Shown here: in pieces, positions 35,939 to 47,890 of the stretch
Numbering within the stretch: the first letter of the stretch is position 1
Layout of the letters: each line of letters begins with the position of its first letter
Assembly: GCA_013420905.1 (NCBI GenBank)
Contig: JAAXNY010000017.1
Span: 620,001-684,000, forward strand
Source of the DNA: Collybia mongolica
Taxonomy: Eukaryota; Basidiomycota; Agaricomycetes; Agaricales; Clitocybaceae
Length of the DNA stretch: 64,000 nt
Direction of reading: 5' to 3'
The notes under the pieces: generated by a model
The model's input: only the letters and a program-made list of their open reading frames with translations
Database searches by the model: none
Told to the model about the DNA's origin: nothing
Position numbers and translations under genes: made by a program

Positions 35939-38444
35939 TCATCGGCGCTTCGTGCCCGACACAGCCTTTTTCTTTGTCTTCGTGGCGGAGGCTTTCTTCG
36001 GGGAAGGAGGCTCAGGCGAACCCCCGTGTGTGCTGCCGGCAGTCGACAGCCTCGAAGAGCGCCGTCTCGTCTGCACACCCGTGTCATCTTGACCCAGGTC
36101 GGATGTCGCCGACGACCGGGCTTTGCGGAGTGGTCGTTTCGGCGGGGATGGCGCTCTCAACGGCGCGACGTGGTCCTCCTCTTCCTCCTCTTCCTCGTCC
36201 ATCAAGGAACCAGGAAGACTACGGCCCAAATCCTTGTCCTTCACGCGCTTCGCTCTGGTAGTGGGCTTCGCCGCCGGCGCCGCCTTTGCAGAGCGGGATG
36301 GGCGACTCCGTTGCGGGGGAGGGGAATCTTGTTGGGGTTCCTCATGGTCTTCCGCTCCGCCGTCCTCCTCATCTGAATGTTGGAAGGCACCTGGGGGAGC
36401 ACGTCTGGCTTGCTTCACAGGAGTCTTAGCTTGAGCGCTCCTCGCACTGAGTCTGGTATTATGCTCGACGGGGGCTTCTTGTTGCCTTTCTCGGCGTCTT
36501 TCAACCAGCGGCTCGTTTCCAAACACCGAGAACCCAAGTCCAGCGTCCTCACCCGGATTGTGCTTCTCCTGATCATGCTCATGCTGCCGCGCTGGCGATC
36601 TGGTTCCGACATCGCGGTCCGAATGATCAGCGTCCATATCCATGTCCACCTCATCGTTCTTCGCTGGTGATGGCGGATGTCCGTTTGGACGTGTCGTAAC
36701 GACGTCGCCTTCAAACGTCCTCTTCGTTCCACTGTTCGCGTTCGTGGTTGGTGGCGGTTGGTAGAACGCATTCGGCTTCCTAGAGGCGGAATTGAATCCA
36801 AGCCCAGACGAAGTTGAAGCTGCTAGTGGCTGGGAGGTCGACTGGGAGAGTCCAAGTACAACTGCCGGAGAAGAGGACCCAGTGTTCCCCGCGAACAGCT
36901 GACCCCCCGGTGGGATCAGGGATTTCCTGGGTCGCGAAGACGAGCTGGCGAAGAGGTTGGAGGATAAGGGCATACTCTTCCTGGGTGTTGGCTTGCTTCC
37001 GTTAATGCCAGGCGAAGATATGGGGATAATGGGAGCCGGAGTGGCGTTGCCTATTGTGACCCCACCGAGACGGGGGGGCATGGGCGCTTGCGTGGCGAGA
37101 ATGTCGCGGAGCGGAGAGATCGTGCCGAGGGCACGTCCATTGGTTACACCGTTCTGCGGTTGTTTCGGTGATGGCCGGGGAATCTCCTCCCAAGATTGTG
37201 ACATACCGATATCACCGCCGTTCGTACTTGGAATCGTAGGGACCTTCTTCAAAAGGGCAGATACTTTGGGGGTTCCCTGGGAGAGCAGCTCGAGCTCAGC
37301 GTCTAGGAGGGAGCGTTCTGCCGGTGGTAGGGCCGCGTACAGATCTTGGATCATCTTCTTCCGGTCCTGCGCGGGCGTCTTCGATTCGTTGAGTGTTGAG
37401 GAAGAGAATTGGTGATCCATTTTGATAGCCTCAGCGTAGTTTCCGGCTTGAATGAGACGGACACATATGAGGTCGCGGAGGACTGCGATCGATGCAGCAG
37501 GGATAGTGGATGGCGGTTTGAGGGCATAGTCGTGGACGAGAGTCTCTTCGAACTTGGACAATGGCAGTCCGAGGAGTGCGGTCAGAGGCCGCGATCGTGG
37601 TTCAGCTGTAGGGTGCATTTAGTAGGGATGCACAGCAGAAAAACGATGGGAATTTACGTGAAAGGCACCACTCAAGCGCCTTCTTCAGTAGTCGTGAGCG
37701 CGTTGGATCTGTCTCGTTGAACGTCCGCTGGAACAACCAAGCTTCACGCAAACTCGATTCAGCCAGTGCGAGGGTATATATATCCAGATCGTCAGGTTCT
37801 GTGAGAAGTGGTTTCGCCGTGCGGATATATCGGACAATGAGTGGTGCTGAGTCTGGTGCTAAAGATATGGCATGGATGATCCTCGATGCATAGTCTCTGT
37901 TGAGCCGTGCGTCCGAAAGGATAGCAACAGCACGCTAACGTCAGAGCCCGACACTCGTGAAAAGCTCTGCATACGACGAAAATAATGAACTCACAGGTAC
38001 ATTGATGCCTGTGTCTAGATGCCAGTACGCGTCTGCGAGAGAACCAAACTGTGGTGGTATGCACCGCTCCACCTGGAATCTGTTCTCCCTTCCATCCTGA
38101 TGCCACTTCAACAAGAAATACACCAGACAGTCTTTCTTCAACACGTCGTAGTGTGAGGACTCGATAGTGTCTAATAGCCGCACCAAGGACTCGACGTCAC
38201 TCGGTGGGAACACCGTGTCCGGCTCGCGAATTCCCCCAGAAGAGAGAATGATATCGAAGATCAGGACATCTCCCAGGTCCGCCCGCCGTTGTTCTATCTG
38301 CTGGGGAACGGGCTCTCGCCACGCGAACCCGTCGTTTGAGACGTCGAAATAACCTAGATATGGTGGTGTTTGCAAAACTTCGTCGTCCTGTACTCAAATT
38401 TGTCAAAGAAGTGTCAAGTTGGCCTACGCTTTGTTCCTTACCAT
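35939..38444 (-). CDS. ELYS-domain nuclear-pore assembly protein
   Basis: The N-terminal half matches the ELYS-like domain (nuclear pore complex assembly): FDVSNDGFAWREP, GDVLIFDIILSSGGIREPD, YFLLKWHQDGRENRFQVER, CIPPQFGSLADAYWHLDTGI, then SAPLIVRYIRTAKPLLTEPD. The C-terminal 450 residues are disordered, Ser/Pro/Arg-rich with acidic patches and basic KRPLRKARSS-type segments, ending SGTKRR, plausibly for chromatin or DNA contact. The first exon appears to be only the ATG (38442-38444), followed by a 50-bp intron GTAAGG...TACAG and MDDEVLQTPPYLGYFDV. A small intron near 37620-37670 precedes the long last exon. Confidence 0.85.
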
Positions 38445-38742
38445 TGTTTATGCCGTTTGGACGTGACAAAGATCTGAAGCTCGCGTTGAAGTATAAGCCA
38501 CGAAATTCGGTGGGGGTTGGGAGAGTGGCAATGAGGTTGGATTATGTAATCACTGGTTTAAATAAATGTTCCGTACGCATTGCACCCGCGCCGCCTCCGA
38601 GTCCTTTTTTAATTCGTTTGTCTTGTTTGATGATGCATATGAATAGAGATTTGCACAATCGTGGATTCAGTAATTATTACTGCCGTATCTCATTTGAACG
38701 GTAAGTCCCAGATCTCACTATTACCGTTCCATCCATGTCTTA

Positions 38743-40131
38743 TTATCCGAGGGTTACTTCCTCCATTTCCTCTATCTCAGCATCTCTTTCCCTTTCTAGT
38801 CTCGCTTTATACTCTGTTTTATAGACATTACTCTCCCGTACAATGAATTCCAGGGTACCAGTGAGTTTTAGGTTGGGGCAATTCTTGAGTAAGGACCCCA
38901 CGGCGGACGGTGTCAACTTTGGCTGCAACTCGCGTCCAACTTCAAAAATATCGTTTTCAAGCGGGGGCAGCCAGCCAATCCAAGTACAAGCTCATTGGAC
39001 ACCTGTAGGGGGTGAGACCCACGGTCACCTACAGAGATCATTTCAAACGAATCACACTTGGATCTTAAAAGTGGCAAGATTGCCTCTTCAACATCGGCGC
39101 TTTCGTAACCTGATCTCTTCCAGCGACAGGGTCGATGCTGCCAACCTGCTGACTTGCACAGGTCCCATAGAAAGAGTCCCCTCGGGCAAAATCCTTTTCA
39201 GCTTCGGAGCCCCCACCAGCAAGTCCAGCAGGTTATTGACGTACGTGCCATCGACCTCAGAAAAGACCCCTAATTCAAGATATTCCATGTTTCTGGCAGC
39301 GTCCAGAATCGGGCGTACGTCATTGACTGCGGCTTTACAGCCCGATCGAAGAGTGCCCAAACCCGAGAGCTTGGGGGACAGAGCAGCAAGCTCTCCTGGG
39401 GTTAGCAATATGCCATATCCGATATTCAATTCCTTCAGCATGGGCCCTAACCCTTCGATGATGGATTTCCGACATTCTTGGAAGGCATATAGTCGAATGA
39501 ATTCTAATCTTGAAACCGAAGCAGGGAAGATCCGTGGTAATCGAATTCGACGTTTGAATCCTGCTGGAAAGGAATACTTGAGCAAACCAAGGTGTTTGAA
39601 CCTAGGGAGGGACGTGATGATCTTGTTCAATGCAATCAACGAATTCCTGGATAGATATGATCTGTTCCATGCATCTCCCTAGTGAATCGTTAACTCGGAG
39701 GTCGCAGGGCACATGTTCACGATCTTTTCCACCAAGGACGGATTCCGTCCACTCGATATTATACGTATCCTGAGGCGACTGACGTGGTTTCCTAGGTCAT
39801 TTGAGATGGCAGTACCCAAGGCAAAATAGATCTGCCGGTCTACGGTATCCAAGTCCCGAGGCTGTTTCCACAAACGAAACTGCGCCGCATTGCGAAACGC
39901 TGAGGTGCGGGAGGCGGCTTGTAGCGTGTGTCTGCCAGATTTCGAAAGCGTAGAAATTTGGGAAATGACTAGATCAAGAATGTCCGGGAGCGACAGAACC
40001 AGTTGGGCAGATGTAAGGTGTGTCGGTGATTGCGATCCTGTAGTGAGACTTGAGGTGTAAGCTCGCTCCGGTTGACTGGAGCAGCTGCTTGGCGAGTGCA
40101 GGATCTGTTCAGCGTCCTTACTATGTATCAC
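38743..40131 (-). pseudogene. F-box/LRR-like gene with one nonsense and two frameshift lesions
   Basis: A continuous protein-like reading runs across four pieces. Piece 1 (40131-39694) has an F-box-like LPDILDLVISQIS and ends at an in-frame TAG (ELTIH-stop), after which the same frame continues GDAWNRSYLSRNSLIALNK. Piece 2 (to about 39090) has leucine-rich repeats such as PRFKHLGLLKYSF, MLKELNIGYGILL and NMEYLELGVF. After EEIRLRK the frame shifts to ADVEEAILPLLRSKCDSF. A second shift near KTIFLK leads to QPKLTPSAVGSLLKNCPNLK and a charged tail ending at 38743. No ATG fits the N-terminus. F-box/LRR families are large and fast-turning in agaricomycetes. Confidence 0.7.
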
Positions 40132-40373
40132 CGCAATAGCCCTCTACCACCAAGTGTAGCCTTGTATCTTTCAAATAACTTAAACTGATTCCAAAGGATA
40201 TTTTCTTCATGATTAGTTGTTGACACTGGTGACAGAGATGTGAGGCGTTCAAGTACCAGGCGCGCCCTATGTTGAGTTTCAGGTGTCCTGGGCGCAATGA
40301 ATGCTTCTCTGTAAAGAGTGATAGTGTAGTCGGCAATCGATTTGTGAAGTCGTGGTGTAAATTGGGACATTTT
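40131..40373 (-). CDS. small ORF of unknown function
   Basis: About 80 codons from ATG (40371-40373, MSQFTPRLHKSI) to TGA, lying just upstream of the F-box-like pseudogene and 70 bp from the LINE. Contains ITLYREAF, which superficially resembles an LYR motif, but the rest of that fold is not evident. It may instead be a 5' exon of the neighbouring dead gene. Confidence 0.3.
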
Positions 40374-40443
40374 TGTTGTAACAAAATAGGAGATTTCTGT
40401 CAGTATGGTAGAGCGTGTCTGGAAGCGGTGAAACGCGAGTCTC

Positions 40444-40458
40444 AAGGTCAAACATGAG
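40444..40458. repeat. LINE target-site duplication, left copy
   Basis: AAGGTCAAACATGAG, identical to 48353-48367 directly after the poly(A) tail. Confidence 0.92.
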
Positions 40459-40584
40459 CATCTCTTCTTGATCTCTTACCACCACCTGGTCAGGGATTAG
40501 ATACGCTGTAAATCAACAATTACCATTGATATCCAGCACGGTTGAGCCCACCCGCTCCCAACAAACGCTACCAGTACCAGGGCT

Positions 40585-41070
40585 ATGCCCGCCGTTCGTC
40601 GTCCCAACAATCCTGATCCTCCGCCTCCGGGGGGGTCGGCCGATATACTGCCTACCACGTTCTTCCGTCCTCCGCCGTCGAAATCTCCGTCGCCGGCCCA
40701 CACACCCTCACGACAGTCCATCCTTAGGGCTCTCGATATCAAGAAGACTAAGCTGAGAAGACAAGCTCTCTCTTCCGTCCACCCATCTCCGGTCAATAGT
40801 GATGACGAGATGCTTGATGCTCTCGCAGACCTCGATAAAGAGGATGCTACCATTACCCCAGGAACCGCTAAGGGAAAGGGTAGAGCCAGCCAGGGAGATG
40901 CTGAGATGGTTGATGTCTCAGGCATTGACCCTGACACGATTGCAGATGACCTCGAAGGGGGTTACTACTTTGCATTCCGTAAGGACCCCACAACATGGGA
41001 CACGGACACCACATCAGCAAACCCTGATTTTTCTCACAATCAGCCGACAGACCTTGTAGTGCCCATAGTC
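40585..41070 (+). CDS. LINE ORF1, N-terminal part (disordered gag segment)
   Basis: Begins MPAVRRPNNPDPPPPGG, Pro-rich then acidic (SDDEMLDALADLDKED), and is readable to about 41060 (NPDFSHNQPTD). After that the frame loses protein-like character for 1.3 kb before gag sequence resumes at 42405, so ORF1 of this copy is either interrupted or contains an intron-like region. Confidence 0.6.
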
Positions 41071-42404
41071 ATCCATAGATGTTGTACTGAACTCTGCAGT
41101 GCTTTGCAGTTGTGTGTAGAATCCACCCTGTCTGTCCTGATATCCATAGTGGCTCATACTTCTACACAGTTCTGTATATTTACTACCTTATCTGCCCAGG
41201 GATATGCTTGGTTTGGCAGGTTGTGCAAAATTGGGCCGAACTTACTCAAAATTCAAAATCCAACATTATTGTATGTATTCAAAATACAGGTTTTTGTGCC
41301 TTGTCTAAGTTTACTTAGGATGCATACTGCATGATAGGGCAATGAATGCTGGGTTGAACATCTCAAGACGAAGTTCCATTCTAAATTCTCCAAGACTAGT
41401 GTTGGGTATGGCTTGGTTCAAACTGTGGTGTGGCAGGTATGGGTATGGTGTTGCCGGGCCATACCATGTGATTACCGCACCTGTCATGTGAAGTGTCACG
41501 GGTCTACTGGCATCAGGTTTAACCATATTGCCGTGTTGTCAGAGGTCTGAGTTGGCAATTCGAAGTTCTGTTTATGAGGCGAATTCCTCCCACCTTACAA
41601 TTCCACGTCTCAATGTTCAATGACCAGCCATGCTAGACAAGACCAGACCAACAAGGAAGAACTCAGTATCTTGGACCAAGACTAAGGGTGTCTGTGGATC
41701 ATGACGCAATTCAGAAAGCTGGCTGAAGAAGTCTGCAGTGCTGGCAGGGTTTACCATGGGGAGATGTCACCTTTGTTAACATCTACAACTAAGGGTAAGC
41801 ATGCTCTTGCACTACAGTTCTACACATAATAACCTGTGGCAGAACAGTCATATGGCACTGTATGATCAACCTGAGGCATCATTGGTAGGCAAACACTCAT
41901 TTGTACCCATTTACACTAACTGTCAGAAACGGATTGCCCTGCACCTGTGCCTACTGTAGGTTAGTATACTCAATGGCCTGGGACTTTGTAATGTTATCGA
42001 TTGACTGTCAGACTTGGTTAGAGTAATCCTCATTACCTATTAAATTCATAGATAATAACCCCACCTCACTAAAAATGTGGCAATGTAATGGAATACTGTC
42101 TGCCCTATTCTCCCGGACTGTACAAATCTCAAAAGCAAGGGGTGTGTCTACAGAATGGAACCATAATCTCTTATGCTCTGCCCAGTAAAAAGTGGAACTA
42201 TCCAGGACCTCGTAGCACTTTACAGATGAGCATAAATTTAGCTATAACTGCTGAGAGCTATGGAGGTCTGCACAGAGGTGTACAGCAACAGAACCTACTC
42301 TATGGCATCTATGGCACTATGGGTGTCTATGGGTATCTATGCAGGGCTGCTAGCAGATCTCTGCAGGGGACCCAGGATTTGCTGATGCAATGCTGCCTCC
42401 AAGT
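41071..42404. other. ORF-poor stretch inside LINE ORF1
   Basis: No long frame on either strand and strong CpG depletion. It ends at a polypyrimidine-AG (TGTTTGCAG) immediately before gag coding sequence resumes. Could be a secondary insertion or decayed coding sequence. Confidence 0.4.
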
Positions 42405-44051
42405 CTGTTTGCAGGATCAATGAGTTTATCAAATTCGCTGAGCAGAACAAGAGGATGTGGAACACTGAGGAGTCAGATAGCCTAGTGGAGGTGTCTGGCC
42501 ACCTCATACGAACCCTGGTGGAACAGGGGTTCATCCGCAATTCCCTACATGGCCATGACCCTGGGTCAACCACATGGGCATTTGTTGATGGCATTGTGAG
42601 CTCAGTTTGCACTGCCCTCTCTGAGGAATGGAAGGCACATCATGCCCCCGCACCCTCACCCATAAACCCACCAGGACAGCTTCCTAACCTGAACAAGTCC
42701 TATGCATACTGTAACTTGGACCCTGCAGGTGTTAGATGCACTGCTAGGTTCACACAACCCTCCTGCAGAAACCCCTACAATAATCCATTCAGGAAAATGG
42801 GGCTAGCATCCTAAGGATTGCTGTACTCTCAGATTGCAGCCACCCTCCCACCAGTACCTGGGCCCTCCAACCCAAAGAGAGCGCGGACAGAACACGAGGC
42901 AGGCTTAGTGATGTTGGCCCAGGCCTTCCCACACCTCCCTCCCTCAAAGATCATGGGAGCGCAACAAGTGCTAGCCCAACCCTCCAAAACTAGTGCTCCA
43001 CTAAACCACAAGTCCACCACATACATATGGACAGTCATGTAAGTGACTATCAGTATTCTCTTCCCTGCAGGTGCAGTGGAGCTCCGACCCTTGCACCTAC
43101 GCCCTCAATGAGGCCTTACAAAAAGGTAACTCAAAGCTCAAGATCCTGACAGAGGAAAGAACACTTGGGAGTATTTCTCTCATGTGCGACAACCTCCCAA
43201 AAGAACCTGACATTGACCTGATCTGCGCTTGGTTCACCCAGGCAGCGGAAAAGCAAGGTGCCAAGGATGCCACCATCAACGTGGAAGCTGGCTCATCCAA
43301 GTCTTCTGTGATGGTGGTGGACTTCCCATTCTACGGACTCTTGCCCAAGTTAGACGAGAAGAAGAAGCCCATCCCTGTGACTGGTAAGGAAGCCCTGGGC
43401 ATCCTTATGGAAAGGTGTAATGCCAATCAGAAACGGGCACTAAGGTTCTATCACTCCTCCCCCCCGAGAGTGGTAAAGGCAACGGGGAACTCAGGCAATG
43501 CCTTCCTGTTCTTTGAAATTTATGATTCGCGCAGAGGCGCCAATCTGAAAACGCTGGAGGGAACATCATTCCAATATGGAACCCACAAGCTCCAATTTGA
43601 GAAGGCAAGGCCATGGAAAGGCGTGCCTATCTGCACACGTTGCTGGAGATTCGGGCATTGGTCCACAGCAGCTGCATGCCCATCTCGGGCAATTCTATGC
43701 CCAAAGTGTGGCGGGCCCCATGCTGAAAACTTCCACCGAGTCCTTGGTGCGTGCTGCAAGGCACAACCAAAGGCTACTCCCCCCATTGTGGCTACCCTGG
43801 AAGGGCAGCCATGCCCACATGCAGACAGGTGTGTCAACTGTCGGAAGTCCGGACATCGGTCCGACTCCAGCAGTTGCCCCTTCTGGCGACACCGATTTGA
43901 CGCTGAGTGGATCTTAGCACAATACAAGGCATTCAAAGTGGGTGACCTGGTTGTCACCCCCCTTAGTAAGCTCACTGATGCTTCTCCTCCAGGACCCTGC
44001 CCCTGGGTTGGAGAGCATCATCGCCTCACTGCAACAACTCTGTATCAATGA
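42405..44051 (+). CDS. LINE ORF1, gag C-terminal part with zinc knuckles (interrupted)
   Basis: Segments 42405-42814 (INEFIKFAEQNKRMWNT), 42818-43040 (PPVPGPSNPKRARTEHEAG) and 43071-44051 together read as a gag. The last contains cysteine-rich knuckles: CTRCWRFGHWSTAAACP, CPKCGGPHAENFHRVLGAC and CVNCRKSGHRSDSSSC. The 43040/43071 join coincides with GTAAGTG...CTGCAG. RNA binding and particle formation are the expected roles. The TGA (44049-44051) overlaps the ORF2 ATG. Confidence 0.7.
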
Positions 44052-47000
44052 ATAGAGTTTTTAACATGCGTATATACTGCCAGAATGTAGCTAAGAATAC
44101 TACATGGCTGGAGACACTGCTTGAGTCCGAAAAAGACAAGTGGGACATATTATTAATCCAGGAACCACCCTGGAGAACAATTAGACACACTGCATCACTC
44201 ATGGCAAAGGATGGCAACCCAGTTATTGGGGGGCTGTCCCACCCAGAGTGGATGTGCTTCACACCATCGGGAATCAGTACTGATACCTGTCCACAAGTCC
44301 TCACGTATGTACATAGCAGGCTATGGCCTACCAGACCAACGTTGAGACCAGACATTGTCTCTCACAAGGACATAATTGCCATATCAGTCAAGGGCCCTGA
44401 CAGGGACATGACAATAGTCAATGTGTATTCTGATGCTGAAGGGAGTGCAATCAGACACATCTCTGATAACTGAGGCAAGTACCGAAGTGTGGGTTATATG
44501 GGTGGTGATTTTAACTGCCTGTTCCCACTTTGGGACCCCAAGGTTGTTGACCAAAACCCAAGGGCAACAACTCTATTAGAAGTCACCCAGGACATTGGCT
44601 TGGAGAGGGTTGGGCCAGCCACTAGGTCGACCACACACATCCCGTGTAACAATGAACTCTGAGAATCTATCCTAGACCTTGGGTTCCTGGAGAACACGAG
44701 AACATACAATGCAGAGGTTCTTGTGGGCGAAGCAGGCACTTCGGACCACAAACCCCTTACCACTACCATCCCCATAAGGCATCCCCATATGGAAGGAAAA
44801 CTTCACATTAAGCCCAAATCTGAAGAGGAGAGTGATTTCCTCCAAATGATTGGGACTAATATTGCAGCCATCAACATACCAGCACAAGCCTCTGTCAAAA
44901 GCATAGACCTTGTCATGGAAAGAGTCTCCAGTATCTTCAAAACTGCATGGGACAAGTTTGCCAAGGCCGGGCATGTAAGCGTTTGGGCAAAACCTTGGTG
45001 GAATGCGGCTTGTGTGGAGGCGAAGGCACTGGCAGCTTTTACAAATGACAGGGAAGACTGGAGAGCCCTGAAAAGGGAAACCAGAAAGGCAAAAAGAGAA
45101 TTCTTTGATGCACACATTGAGGAAGTTTCCCACACCACCAAGAGACCATGGGACCTCATGGACTGGGTAGGACCCCACAAGGCCCCCGCTGCTGTTACAA
45201 TGACACATAACAGCAGACCTTGCACTACCAATGAAGAACTGTGGGAGGCAATCCATGGCACCTTCAATTTCACACATAACAGGCTGACCAACATGGCTGA
45301 GATGGGCAACCACTGGAAAGCCACCTCCAAAAGAGGATGGGCCAAATTCAGCCCCAAAGAGATGGAGGACACCCTACAAGGCACCTCAAATAACTCGGCC
45401 CCTGGGCCGGATAACGTCACATGGAGGCACCTAAAAGTGATCCTTGTGGACCCACAAACTTGGGCTGTAATGGTCTGGTTGGCGAACACATGCTTGTCAT
45501 GTGGGCACTGGCCAGATCATTTCAAAGCCTCACACACAGTTGTCATCCCCAAACTGGGGAAGCTGACCTATGACACTCCAAAGTCATACTGCCCAATTGT
45601 GCTTCTTAACATATTAGGGAAACTGATTGAGAAAATGCTGTCCACCCGCTTGCAATTCGAAGCGCAAGCGGAGGGCATCCTACACCCCCATCAGTTCAGA
45701 GGGGTTTGCCAGGATTCAACTGAAGATGCAGGGTGCTTCCTCACCCATGTGATCCATGAAGGATGGTCACATGGACTTAAGACAAGCATTGTCACATTTG
45801 ACCTCGCCCAATACTTCCCCTCAATAAACCATGAGGTATTAATCAACATCCTGGAAGGCCAAGGATTTGCACCAGAAATTGTTGCATTTTTTAGGTCCTA
45901 CTTGGTGGGTCGTAAGACAAGATATGTATGGGGGGATGATGAATCCCCCCCCCTCAATTCCAGCGTAGGCTTGGGGCAAGGCTCTGCTTTGTCCCCAATC
46001 CTGTCCGCCCTCACCCTTGTGGTCCTCCTTAAGGAATTCTATAGGAGAAACTGGGAATCAGATCTAATATTGTATGTTGATGATGGGACAATTATAGCCC
46101 AATCAAAAGCATGGGATATCAACATTGCCATACTTAGGAGGGCTTATGACATGATCTTCACCATGACAAGTGCCATGTGATTGATCTTGGAACACATGAA
46201 GTCAGAAGGGTTCCACTTTTTGAAAAAGAAGTCAGATGCTAACCCAAGCATCGACCTAGGTCATGCCCCTTACACTGGGGCAACCCCCCTTGTCCCGGGC
46301 CTCATTTGGAGGTACCTGGGCTTCTACTTTGACTGCAGCCTCACATTTAAGAGGCACATGGAAATGTACGCAAATAAGGCCCTGACTTCCACCAGGGCCC
46401 TACTTGCACTAGGAAATTCTACACGGGGCTTACACCCAGTGCATAAGAGGACTCTTTACTGCGCATGCGTGCTGCCAATTGCAATGTATGGTTGCCAGCT
46501 ATGGAATGTAGAAGGAGCCCAAATTAAGGGCCACCTAGAACTCCTGAGGAAAATGCAGCACAAAGCCCCTCTTTGGATCACGGGCACATTCCGGACTACC
46601 CCTAGAGGGGCATCCGAAACCCTCGGAGGGCTACCTCCTATCCACTTGCACATAAGCAAGCTGGTTGAAAGGAGCCACTACCACATTAGGACACTGTCCA
46701 AAGGACATGCTGTCTGGAACCTTGTTGACGAGCAAGCACACCTGTCAGTCAGCCACATGTCACCAGCAAAGCGCCGGAAAATTAAGTCAGGAATCATGGA
46801 CTCATATTCCCACCTAAAGGACTGTAGCGATGATGCGTCCCCCATATTCCCCCTTGCAAAACCAGGCCACCGTATAGTGGACTGGGCTGCAGAGAGGGTC
46901 ACTATCAAATACTCCCCAAAGCCGACAGGCAAGAAAGAGGAGAGAAAGACTGCATTCAAGGAATTCGGATTAGTATTAACTAACCAGATCAAGGATGCTA

Positions 47001-47890
47001 AACGTACCCCAGGGCATATTGCCATCATATGCAATGGGTCAGTCTCACACCACCCAGACTGCCAAGCCACTGGTGCTTGGAGAGTCTGGGGAGGTGGGGC
47101 ACTTTACAGTGGCACTGCCCCTTGTGGGGACGCCACATCAGACAATGCAGAAGCCTTTGCCATATCCATGGGGATAGATGAAGCCTTCTGCATCCTGAAC
47201 ATAGACACATCTAAAATAGATGTCTTCTCTGACTCTGTGAATGCAATCAAACTGGTCCTAGACCTGTCTCATCACACAGCCCACAAATCAGCTGTCAACG
47301 TGACATTAAAGCTCACCTTGTGGCTAACTATCAAGCCCAATGCTACCATCACACTACATCACACACCAAAAGCATGTGAAGTAAGGGAACACCTTTTTGC
47401 CCACGAGGCTGCCACAAACTTGGAAGTGGCCCATGGGGAAGTTAAACACACTACACTTGCAAAAGCAAGGGCGAACGCCATACTATGTATGACAGATGCT
47501 TGGAGCATTTTGGCCAAGCAGAAGGAGTACATAGGAGCAAGCTTCCTGCACCTCCATGAACATGGAAAACAATTAACCCTGAGCCACCTGAAAGGGGGGA
47601 CTTGGATAGGAAAAGTCTCTATGGAGACTAGCAAAACCATTCGACTGGCACGTGCTCTTACTGGGCATGCACCAATTGGAGCTTACAGACAACACTTCCT
47701 TAAAGAGAAGGAGACATACATGTGTGACTGTGGCCTTGGAAAGGAGACTGCGGATCACGTGTTCAGGTACTGCCCACTCTACAAGAGGGCAGAATGTCCC
47801 AGGAGGAAGCTGACCCTTGTCTGGGTTAGCAACTTCCTACATAACAACCCGGCAGCCTTCAGGGTCTTCCAGGAACCATGCATAGAATAG
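44048..47890 (+). pseudogene. LINE ORF2: endonuclease, reverse transcriptase, RNase H; three in-frame TGA
   Basis: One uninterrupted frame of 1280 codons broken only by TGA at 44471, 44660 and 46178. Endonuclease: IYCQNVAKNT, LLIQEPPWR, later SDHKP. Reverse transcriptase: NNSAPGPDNVTWRHLK, VTFDLAQYFPSINHE, GLGQGSALSPILS and the catalytic YVDDG. RNase H: ICNGSVSHH (first catalytic Asp replaced by Asn), NAEAFAI and FSDSVNAIK. A CCHC-like motif, CDCGLGKETADHVFRYC, lies at the C-terminus. All three stops can arise from CGA by CpG deamination. Inactive as it stands. Confidence 0.9.

Noticed and set aside
38843..39682. 279-codon plus-strand ORF
   Set aside because: Antisense to the F-box/LRR-like pseudogene, whose minus-strand frames have coherent leucine-rich repeats; the plus-strand product has no domain character.
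40131..40373. LYR-motif mitochondrial assembly factor
   Set aside because: Only the LYR letters match; the surrounding helices and conserved downstream residues are not seen.
44803..45489. 228-codon minus-strand ORF inside the LINE
   Set aside because: Shadow of the reverse-transcriptase frame of ORF2.
44471..46180. TGA recoding as an amino acid in LINE ORF2
   Set aside because: All nuclear genes here stop normally at TGA; decay of CGA is simpler.
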